A DNA stretch of 64,000 nucleotides from Terasakiispira papahanaumokuakeensis. GTDB taxonomy: Bacteria; Pseudomonadota; Gammaproteobacteria; Pseudomonadales; Halomonadaceae. The translations under genes and the position numbers were made by a program. Under the pieces are notes generated by a model. The model ran no database searches, had not been told where the DNA came from, and saw only the letters and a program-made list of their open reading frames with translations. The stretch is from NCBI RefSeq assembly GCF_001709345.1, contig NZ_MDTQ01000001.1, positions 3,720,023 to 3,784,022 on the forward strand, given 5' to 3'. This document shows, piece by piece, positions 56,052-63,399 of the stretch. Position 1 is the stretch's first letter. The number at the start of each line of letters is the position of its first letter.

Positions 56052-57257
56052 CTACATATGCATGGCGCCATTGAGGCGCATAATGGGCAGCAGGATGGAC
56101 AGTACGATGGTCAGGACAATCCCGCCCATGGTCAGAATCAGTAACGGCTCAAACAGGGCGAGCGCGGTGTCGACGCGACGGTTAAAGGTGGTTTCTTGGG
56201 CGACGGCAATGCGCTCTAGCATGGTGTCGAGTTGGCCACTGGCTTCGCCGCTGGCAATCATATGGCGCAAGGTGGGGGAAAAATAACCGGTTTGCGCGAT
56301 CGCTTTGTTGAGTGCTACGCCGGTTGCCACTTGATCTCGAATCTGTTCGACCGCCGTGCGCATACACTGATTGCCTAAGGTATCGCGACTGACTTTCAAG
56401 GCTTCGAGTAGATCAATGCCGCTGCGGGTTAAAATGGCCAGGGTCCGTGTTAGCCGGGCGGTATCCAGCAATTTGAGTAATTCGCCTAATCGCGGCAAAC
56501 GTAAGAGTTGCTGATCCCAGCGGGCCCGCACGGTCGGGTATTGCAGCGCCTTGCGGCCGATCAGTCCCATGATCAGTAGGACAATCACCAGTGCTGGCCC
56601 CCAATGCTGGAGCCCTTTAGAGAGGCTGATCATGCACTGGGTCAGCATGGGTAACGCCATATCCGAGCGTTCGAACTGGGCGGCCAGCTTCGGGACCACA
56701 TAAGTCATCAGGCCGATCACCACGGCAATACACACGCAGATCAGCACCAGCGGGTAAATCAGTGCGGTGCGCGCTTTTTGACGTTGCTGCTGATTGCGTT
56801 CTAAGTGATCCGCTAACCGTTCCAGTACTTGGGCCAGTCGTCCGGCTTTTTCCCCCGCGGCCACCAGGGCGCAATACAATGGGCTGAAAGTGCTGGGATG
56901 AGCTTTCAAACTATCGGCCAAGCTATACCCCTCTCGTACGCGCTCGACAATGGCGATCATCAGTGAGCGGGTGGACGTTTTGTCCGCCTGTTCGGCCAGT
57001 GCATTTAAGGCATCGCCCAAGGGAATGCCTGCTTCGACCAAGGTCGCCAGCTGTCGCGTCAGCAGTGACAGTTGTTCTGTGCTGATTTTCGTTTTGCGCG
57101 AGGAGCGCGTGTTTTGCGCGGTCACCGGCGTCAGCTGGCGAGGAAACAAGCCAAGATCACGTAATTGCTGCCGGGCTTGGCGCTCACTCTCGGCCTGAAG
57201 CATGTCGCGCCGTTTTTGCCCATCAGGTGTGAGCGCGAGATAGCGATAAGTGGGCAT
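56052..57257 (-). CDS. gspF: Type II secretion inner-membrane platform protein F
   Basis: 401 residues with two repeated T2SSF domains and three membrane helices. Signatures: QLSLLTRQLATLVEAGIPLG, FSPLYCALVAAGEKAGRLAQ and the second-half counterparts FSPTLRHMIASGEASGQLD and FEPLLILTMGGIVLTIVLS. It organises pseudopilus assembly with GspE and GspL. GAGAGG precedes the ATG. Separated from gspE by 111 bases holding a repeat array. Confidence 0.95.
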   Translation of the reverse strand: MPTYRYLALTPDGQKRRDMLQAESERQARQQLRDLGLFPRQLTPVTAQNTRSSRKTKISTEQLSLLTRQLATLVEAGIPLGDALNALAEQADKTSTRSLMIAIVERVREGYSLADSLKAHPSTFSPLYCALVAAGEKAGRLAQVLERLADHLERNQQQRQKARTALIYPLVLICVCIAVVIGLMTYVVPKLAAQFERSDMALPMLTQCMISLSKGLQHWGPALVIVLLIMGLIGRKALQYPTVRARWDQQLLRLPRLGELLKLLDTARLTRTLAILTRSGIDLLEALKVSRDTLGNQCMRTAVEQIRDQVATGVALNKAIAQTGYFSPTLRHMIASGEASGQLDTMLERIAVAQETTFNRRVDTALALFEPLLILTMGGIVLTIVLSILLPIMRLNGAMHM

Positions 57258-57312
57258 TAGTCATGACCTCTCAGTGTGGTCTGGCGGAGGGCCTGTTTCA
57301 TCATGGTCTGTG

Positions 57313-57382
57313 TCATTGATATACAGTCATTGATATACAGTCATTGATATACAGTCATTGATAGACCCTCATTGGTAGACCG
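57313..57382 (-). repeat. Five 14-bp repeats running out of the gspE 3' end
   Basis: Plus-strand units at 57313, 57327 and 57341 are TCATTGATATACAG; 57355 is TCATTGATAGACCC; 57369, inside gspE, is TCATTGGTAGACCG. The TCA of each is the complement of a TGA, so the gspE stop and its last codons are reiterated through the gspE-gspF gap. Confidence 0.95.
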
Positions 57383-58847
57383 CCCGCAGCACTTCATCGA
57401 TGCTGGTTTTCCCGTGCAGCACTTCTCGGGTCGCGGCATCCATGAGGCTGTCATGGTGTTGAAAGGCGTAGCGGGCGAGCTCTGCCTCCGATGCGCCATC
57501 GTGAATGAGTCCGGCCAAGGTATCGTCGATGGCAATAAACTCGTAAAGACCGAGGCGGCCTTTATAGCCGGTGTTATCGCACTGTTCGCAACCTTGGGCG
57601 TCGGCAATGTCATGGTCGGGTCCCAGGCCGGGCATCTGGTTGCATTCTGTGGCGGTGGGGCGACGCCAGTGATAACAGGCCGGGCAGAGTCGCCGTACGA
57701 GCCGTTGTGCCATGACGCCCTTAAGGCTGGTGGCCAGCAGAAAAGGCTCAATCCCCATATCGCGTAATCGAGAGATCGCCCCCAGTGCGCTATTGGTATG
57801 CAGTGTTGAGAGCACTAAATGCCCGGTAAGGCTCGATTGCACCGCAATGGAGGCGGTTTCCAAATCACGAATTTCCCCGATCATGATGACATCGGGGTCT
57901 TGCCGGAGAATGGCGCGCAGGCCACGCGCAAAGGTCAGCCCCGCATGGGGGTTGACCGGCGTTTGACCAATGCCGGGGAGGGCATATTCAACCGGGTCTT
58001 CCACCGTCAGAATATTGCGCTGTTGATCATTGAGGCTGATCAAACTGGCATAAAGGGTGGTGGTTTTACCGGAGCCGGTCGGGCCGGTGTTCAATAAAAT
58101 GCCATTAGGGCGTTGCAGCGCGGTTTTGTAAGCCTTTAAAACGGCCGGTGGCATGCCAATGTGATCCAGCTCAAGCAGGGCGGCTTGTTTATCCAGTAAT
58201 CGCATCACCACCCGTTCGCCATGGATACCCGGCAGGGTCGAGACACGAATATCAACCCCGCGACCTGCTGTGCGCACGGTGATACGGCCATCTTGTGGTT
58301 GGCGTTTTTCGGCAATATCCAGTTTCGCCATGACCTTGATGCGAGAAATCAGCATTGGCGCCAACAGTCGTGGCGGACGTAAAGCTTCACGGAGACGGCC
58401 ATCGACCCGCAGCCGCACCACCAAGGCTTCTTCGAAGGGTTCCACATGGATATCCGAGGCCCCAAGGCGCAAAGCTTCTGAGAAAACACCATTGATCAGG
58501 CGAATCACCGGGGCTTCATTTTCGCTGTCGAGGAGGTCTTCGCTACTGGGAAGGGCCTCCATTAAGCTGTCGAGGTCGACGTGATCGGCCAGATCCGCCA
58601 TAAGCGTTTCTGCGCTCGCCCGAGCCGCATCGTAATGGCGGCCTAAACGCCGTTCAAAATGGCTGGGGCTGAGCCACTCACAGGCCAACGGAGCCCCCAG
58701 TCGACGCTGAATATCCTGCAGGATGTTGAGATCCGCATCATCACGGCAGTAAAGCTGATAGCCATTGGCCTGAGGTTCGATTAAGAGACCCGCTTTGAGC
58801 GCCATACGATACGGCAGTGCGGCCTGCGCCATCGCGCCTGTGTTCAT
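57369..58847 (-). CDS. gspE: Type II secretion ATPase E
   Basis: 492 residues: an N-terminal GspL-binding region, then the ATPase with GPTGSGKTTTLYASL (Walker A), the Asp box LTVEDPVEYALPGIGQTPVN, MIGEIRDLETASIAVQ (Walker B) and HLVLSTLHTNSA (His box). The zinc motif is of the CPAC ... CEQC type. It powers pseudopilus assembly from the cytoplasm. ATG 58847 overlaps the gspD stop by ATGA; the open frame further upstream lies inside gspD. Confidence 0.95.
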   Translation of the reverse strand: MNTGAMAQAALPYRMALKAGLLIEPQANGYQLYCRDDADLNILQDIQRRLGAPLACEWLSPSHFERRLGRHYDAARASAETLMADLADHVDLDSLMEALPSSEDLLDSENEAPVIRLINGVFSEALRLGASDIHVEPFEEALVVRLRVDGRLREALRPPRLLAPMLISRIKVMAKLDIAEKRQPQDGRITVRTAGRGVDIRVSTLPGIHGERVVMRLLDKQAALLELDHIGMPPAVLKAYKTALQRPNGILLNTGPTGSGKTTTLYASLISLNDQQRNILTVEDPVEYALPGIGQTPVNPHAGLTFARGLRAILRQDPDVIMIGEIRDLETASIAVQSSLTGHLVLSTLHTNSALGAISRLRDMGIEPFLLATSLKGVMAQRLVRRLCPACYHWRRPTATECNQMPGLGPDHDIADAQGCEQCDNTGYKGRLGLYEFIAIDDTLAGLIHDGASEAELARYAFQHHDSLMDAATREVLHGKTSIDEVLRAVYQ

Positions 58848-60931
58848 GGCGCCAGACTCCCTAACCGTTGACGGGCATTCGGATACAGTGACTGCCAATC
58901 CACCGACTGCTGGGCTGACCACTCGGGCAACACATAAGACCCTTCGATGCCACTGAGGAGTTGTTGCGCTCGCATATAACGATATTTTTCACCGGTGGCT
59001 TGATCCAGACTTTCGGCATCACGCAGCACGCGCGCTCGGATAAAGACCATCAGGTTTTGTTTGTCGCGGCTATTATCGGTATAGCGAAAGAGGCTGCCGA
59101 TCAAGGGAATGTCGCCCAAAATCGGCACCTTCTGCTGGGCCCGACTGCTGTTATCGCTCATCAAGCCGCCGAGTACGATAATGCCGCCATCTTGCGCCAG
59201 TACGGTGGTTTCAATTTCGCGTTTATTGGTGACCACATCGCTGGCGGTGACGTTGTCGGCAATGGAAGAGACCTCCTGGGTGATCTCCATCCGGATCGTG
59301 TTGTCAGCACTGATGGTGGGTTTGATATTCAGGCTGACCCCGACATTTTGGCGTTCAATGGTCTGATAAGGGTTGGCGTTATTGACCGTCGTTGAGCCGG
59401 TCACAAACGGCACCTCTTGACCGACCAGAATATGCGCTTCGGCGTTATCCAATGTGGTTAACGAGGGGGTTGATAACAGGTTGGTTTCGGTATCACTGCG
59501 CAGGGCATTGAGTAGCATGGCAAAGCTGATGCCGCTATCACTGATGCGGCCGACTCCGGCAGTCAGGCCATTCAGCTTGCCCAGTAAGCTGCCCAGTGCG
59601 GAGTTGTCTTTGTTCGCTGCGGCGGCGGCAATCTGCGCAATCCCAGGTTGGCCGGAGGTGGGCATATTGATGCCACCCACAGGAATGGTGCCTTTCCCAC
59701 TGGTATCGGCGAAGAGCCACTGTACACCCAGCTGGCGCGCTCGACTTTCGCTGATTTCGGCAATAATGGCTTCGACAGCCACTTGGGCTCGGCGGATATC
59801 AAGCTGTTTGATAATGCTTTGATAGCGATCCAGATCAGCGCCTGGCCCGGTCAAAATCAACGCATTGGTGCCCGGATGCACCGCCAGTGAGACGCCATCA
59901 CGTTGAAAGCCGCTACTGGTGGCGGGGGCGGTGTCTTGGGGATCGTCACTGTTGCGGGCCGCACCTGAGGAGATGCTGGCGCCGAGTGAGGCGTCACTGT
60001 TGTCGCCTGATTGCAAGTTGTGAAGCACGTCCAAGACTTCACTGGCATCGGCATGACTGAGGTAGATGACTCGCGTATTGGTGTCTTGTCGCTGGGGGGT
60101 GTCTAAAGCGGTGACTAACGACTTCACGCGCGCTCGGCCGTTGTCACTGCCTAAGACCACTAGGGTATTGGTGCGCTCATCGGCCACCAGTTGCACATTG
60201 AAGCGCCCTTGACGGCTTAGCAGCTGAGTCAGGGTTTCTGTCATATTTTTGGCGTTGGCATGGGCCAGCGGCAAAATATCGACCTGGGGTTCACGATGGC
60301 GATCAATCAGTTGGGCCAATCGGCTTAAACGGTCGAGATTATCCTGCCAGTCGGTCATGATCAGCAGGTGGCTATCCGGATAGGGGGTGAGTGTACCGAC
60401 ACGAGTATCGACCAGCGGCTGTAATAACGCGGCCAGTTGCCCGGCCTCCAGGTAGCGAGTTTCGATCACACGGGTGGCGATCACTTGCCCTTGATTGTGT
60501 GCCTGATCGCCCACTGGTAACGGTTGCGTGCGAGCGATTTGATCCGGTACCACTTTTAAGCTGCCATCGGGGAGCGCCACCGTGGCAAAGCCGTTGACCT
60601 GGAGCGTATTTTGAAACACCCGATACAGTTCTTCGGCGGTCAGGCGGCGCTGACTTTTTAGGGTGATCTGGCCTCTGACTCGGGGGTCGATAATAAAGCG
60701 CTTATGGGTAATACGGCCGACGCTATGGACGAACTCAGGGATCTCGACTTGATTGAAATCCAGCGTATAGCGTTGTTCGGCGTTAGGTTCTGCTGTCTTG
60801 TCCGTTGCGGCTTCTGCCTCAGCGGCTTCCACTCCAGTGGTTTCTGCCCAAGCCATTGAGGTCCAAAAGATTGAGACCCCGCTGATGCTGATCCCGCAGG
60901 CCAACACTAACGATGAGAGGATCGCTTTCAT
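58844..60931 (-). CDS. gspD: Type II secretion outer-membrane secretin D
   Basis: 695 residues with an N-terminal signal (LVLACGISISGVSIFWTSMAWA). Next comes the N0 domain (YTLDFNQVEIPEFVHSVGRI), N1-N3 repeats (VIYLSHADASEVLDVLHNLQ) and the secretin core (VEAIIAEISESRARQLGVQW; VPFVTGSTT; IVLGGLMSDNSS). It forms the outer-membrane channel. No gspS pilotin gene is nearby. The C-terminus lacks an obvious pilotin-binding S-domain. It overlaps gspC and gspE by ATGA. Confidence 0.95.
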   Translation of the reverse strand: MKAILSSLVLACGISISGVSIFWTSMAWAETTGVEAAEAEAATDKTAEPNAEQRYTLDFNQVEIPEFVHSVGRITHKRFIIDPRVRGQITLKSQRRLTAEELYRVFQNTLQVNGFATVALPDGSLKVVPDQIARTQPLPVGDQAHNQGQVIATRVIETRYLEAGQLAALLQPLVDTRVGTLTPYPDSHLLIMTDWQDNLDRLSRLAQLIDRHREPQVDILPLAHANAKNMTETLTQLLSRQGRFNVQLVADERTNTLVVLGSDNGRARVKSLVTALDTPQRQDTNTRVIYLSHADASEVLDVLHNLQSGDNSDASLGASISSGAARNSDDPQDTAPATSSGFQRDGVSLAVHPGTNALILTGPGADLDRYQSIIKQLDIRRAQVAVEAIIAEISESRARQLGVQWLFADTSGKGTIPVGGINMPTSGQPGIAQIAAAAANKDNSALGSLLGKLNGLTAGVGRISDSGISFAMLLNALRSDTETNLLSTPSLTTLDNAEAHILVGQEVPFVTGSTTVNNANPYQTIERQNVGVSLNIKPTISADNTIRMEITQEVSSIADNVTASDVVTNKREIETTVLAQDGGIIVLGGLMSDNSSRAQQKVPILGDIPLIGSLFRYTDNSRDKQNLMVFIRARVLRDAESLDQATGEKYRYMRAQQLLSGIEGSYVLPEWSAQQSVDWQSLYPNARQRLGSLAP

Positions 60932-61371
60932 AGCGTGGGCTCCGTTTGGGTCATGGTCTCGGGCCAGGGCAGGCGTTCTTGTTGGTTTTGGTGATTCAGA
61001 ATCAAACCCTGTGAGGTGATGTCTTCTAGGGTGACTTGCGGCATCAGGAGGTCACCGGTCATGGCTGTGATTTGTCCTTCAGGTGTGCTCAGTACAACCA
61101 GCGATTGGTTGAGTTGAGGGGCTTGAACCATGCCCTGAAGGGTGAGGGGCAACTGTGTCAGCGGCAGTTGCTGGCGCGGCGCCTGTTTCGATTCCGACCA
61201 GAAGGCGAATGCGACAGGTGGCATGGATTCGGTCGTGAACGGGCGCTCAATGACGTGCACCGGTTGCGTGGGTTCGGACATAAGATGGGCGATATCCGCA
61301 ATGACATGGGCGCTGAGCCAAGCGATGAGGAGCCATAATAGGCCCCTTAGTCGAGGATATAGACGGGCCAT
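60928..61371 (-). CDS. gspC: Short type II secretion protein C (no PDZ domain)
   Basis: 147 residues: a short cytoplasmic leader, one membrane helix (LLWLLIAWLSAHVIADIAHL), then a homology-region-like domain (LTLQGMVQAPQLNQSLVVLS; GLILNHQNQQERLPWP). GspC links the inner platform to GspD. Typical GspC has a C-terminal PDZ or coiled-coil domain and 250-300 residues; here the protein stops after the HR domain. The ribosome site GGAGG lies in the last codons of the upstream SoxB-like gene, whose stop is 3 bases away. Confidence 0.88.
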   Translation of the reverse strand: MARLYPRLRGLLWLLIAWLSAHVIADIAHLMSEPTQPVHVIERPFTTESMPPVAFAFWSESKQAPRQQLPLTQLPLTLQGMVQAPQLNQSLVVLSTPEGQITAMTGDLLMPQVTLEDITSQGLILNHQNQQERLPWPETMTQTEPTL

Positions 61372-61374
61372 TGA

Positions 61375-63138
61375 TTAGGCCTCCGGCCGCCATTGGGGAT
61401 GCCAACCCGGATGACCACTGACAAATGACAAGGTGGGCTGCGGGGCTGACCAGCGCGGGCCCGAGGGTGCGCCATCAAGCTCACTGAGGTAGCGCTCTAA
61501 AATCTGCCATAACGGCATGCCTTGGCGGCCATGTAAGTTGAAGCTGGTCCAGTCTGAAGGGGCCTCATCAATGGAGACCCGAGGGCCTTGCTGGGTGTAA
61601 CGGCAATGCCACTGAGCACCGCTGAGGCGGGGTAGATCGTGTCCATTATCCAATAGGCCAGGGCTGCCAACATATTGGTCGGTCGCGCGTTCCAGTAACT
61701 GCGTCAGCTGTGGTGAGTCCAAGCTGAGTGTGACGACGGGGGCGGCATGTCCACCGGTTAAACTGAGCAGGTGATCGCGGGTGATGGTTTGCCCAGGCGC
61801 TAGCCAGCGGTCATAGCGCAGCCCTGGGGCTAAAGCGCCCGTGGTCTGCCCTTGTGCCTGTAATGCCGCGAGAATGAGACCGTCCCAACTGCCCCCCGTC
61901 GCATCTTGGCGCCATAGCCACTGTGGTGTGACGGCGATCGGCTGCTGCAGCCAGTCGTGATAAGGGGTATAGCGCTGTTCAAATAGCGGTTGCAACCGCC
62001 TGTAGTGGCTTTGGGTGATGGCATCCCACTGGTTCGGGTCGGCCGCATGGAAGCGGGCTTTAAACTGCCAACCTTCAGGCTGGGCGAGACACTCCAGTGC
62101 CCAAGCACCAACCCCACGGCTCCCTGGAAATATAACCGGTACGGATTGGCCATGTCGGCTTTGCACCTGCACTGGCTCGGGCCAGAATATCTGGCTGCGA
62201 GCGGCCAGTAGGAGGTCAATATCCAGGCGTTCCGCTAGCCAGTGGACGACGCCCGCACCGGTATCGGCCATTAAGACGACGAGATGGGCTTGTTGTCGGG
62301 CCTCTTGAGTGGCCTGCTGCAGTGCTTCAAACCAAACCTCCAGCGAGGCTTTTTCATCCGGTGCATAAGGGTCGCTGGCACCGATGACGGCGATTTGAAC
62401 CCCCTGACGTTCGACGTAACTGACTCGTTTGAGTCGATGAGCCGTCGACGTGTTGTGTCGATTCGCAGTCTCTGGGTTCGAGGTCTTTGGGCCTGAGGCC
62501 TTTGAATTCGAAGCGTTTTTGACGGGCCCCCCAATGACCGTGCCATCAAAGGCTTGGTAATGCTGGCTGATTTGATCAGGCCACTGCCAACGCTCATCAC
62601 TGCTCAGGCGAATCTCTGCACCCAGCAGCTGGCTGGTTTCTGGGCCTGCTCGTCCCTGTGTCAGCAGGCTAAAACCTGCGCCGTTCCAGCATTGCCCATT
62701 TTCCAGTGTCAGGGTGCTGTGCTGAGGACGTTGTTGGCGAATGCCATGCAAGCACGCGGCCAGAGCGGCGGCGCCACCTAATCGCTGTTGGCGTGCATGG
62801 ATTGGACTGACCAGGGCGCGTAGACGCGGGTCGAGTGAGTGTTTGAGTAATGTGCTGCCTGTCGCCCAGGGCGCTTGCCCTAGTTGTGTGACCGGTCCTA
62901 ACCGAGTGGCTGCGACAATGGGGTCATCAGGCTGCTGTGCATCCAAGAGATCGGCATAATAAATTAAACTAAAACGGGCCCCAGGACGTGGCTTGTTTTG
63001 ACTGCTAAAGCCACCTGCACACCCTCCTAGACTGGCGGTCATCAAGCTGGCTCCCGCCAGTTGTAACCAGCGGCGACGTTCAGTCGAACGGGGGTAGGGA
63101 GGCGGTAAGTCTTGATGAGTTTCTGGGTGATTAATCAT
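61375..63138 (-). CDS. SoxB/5'-nucleotidase-family lipoprotein with lost metal ligands
   Basis: 587 residues. STERRRWLQLAGASL followed by LGGC is a Tat-like, lipobox-ending signal. The body aligns by eye with SoxB-type metallophosphatases: FSLIYYADLLDAQQP replaces the D-x-H strand (His to Leu), LTLENGQCWNG replaces LLDGGDTWQG (Asp to Gln), VVLMADTGAG replaces VVLLSHNG, and LLLAARSQIFWPEPV replaces the GGHTH segment. The C-terminal 5'-nucleotidase-like domain (LLDNGHDLPRLSG) is kept. It is therefore probably not a metal-dependent phosphatase. It lies 3 bases before gspC, behind a candidate Pho box. Confidence 0.8.
   Translation of the reverse strand: MINHPETHQDLPPPYPRSTERRRWLQLAGASLMTASLGGCAGGFSSQNKPRPGARFSLIYYADLLDAQQPDDPIVAATRLGPVTQLGQAPWATGSTLLKHSLDPRLRALVSPIHARQQRLGGAAALAACLHGIRQQRPQHSTLTLENGQCWNGAGFSLLTQGRAGPETSQLLGAEIRLSSDERWQWPDQISQHYQAFDGTVIGGPVKNASNSKASGPKTSNPETANRHNTSTAHRLKRVSYVERQGVQIAVIGASDPYAPDEKASLEVWFEALQQATQEARQQAHLVVLMADTGAGVVHWLAERLDIDLLLAARSQIFWPEPVQVQSRHGQSVPVIFPGSRGVGAWALECLAQPEGWQFKARFHAADPNQWDAITQSHYRRLQPLFEQRYTPYHDWLQQPIAVTPQWLWRQDATGGSWDGLILAALQAQGQTTGALAPGLRYDRWLAPGQTITRDHLLSLTGGHAAPVVTLSLDSPQLTQLLERATDQYVGSPGLLDNGHDLPRLSGAQWHCRYTQQGPRVSIDEAPSDWTSFNLHGRQGMPLWQILERYLSELDGAPSGPRWSAPQPTLSFVSGHPGWHPQWRPEA
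62475..62519 (-). repeat. Three imperfect in-frame 15-bp repeats in the SoxB-like gene
   Basis: Units begin at 62475, 62490 and 62505 and encode NPETA, GPKTS and NSKAS in a low-complexity insertion of the protein. Confidence 0.7.
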
Positions 63139-63200
63139 AGAAAACGCAGCTCACGGATGACGATGAGGCTTTCACCGCCTTGCATAGTCAAGGGGCTGTC

Positions 63201-63235
63201 ATACTATGAAAGTTACCGTGACGGTTTTGTGACAA
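63201..63235 (-). promoter_or_regulatory. Candidate PhoB-dependent promoter of the SoxB-like gene and gsp cluster
   Basis: On the minus strand TTGTCAC (63235-63229), AAAA, CCGTCAC (63224-63218) fits the Pho box (CTGTCAT repeated every 11 bp) with few mismatches. TAGTAT (63206-63201) follows after 11 bases, the usual place for the -10 of PhoB-activated promoters. Confidence 0.7.
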
Positions 63236-63253
63236 TCGCTCGCTTACAACAAG

Positions 63254-63298
63254 TTGTCTTATCCTAGTCACCTGCTTGTCATTTATTCCCCTTACGTT
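63254..63298 (+). promoter_or_regulatory. Candidate PhoB-dependent promoter of phoX
   Basis: Three half-sites at exact 11-bp steps: TTGTCTT (63254), TAGTCAC (63265) and TTGTCAT (63276). TACGTT (63293-63298), ten bases after the last, could be the -10. phoX begins at 63400. Confidence 0.65.
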
Positions 63299-63399
63299 GT
63301 GTTGCGCATTAAAAAAATGACGCAGCGCTTTTGCTGCACCTGACTGACGACTGTATGCGATATAACTCACCTGCTATTCAGGTGACAAGCGAGGGGACC

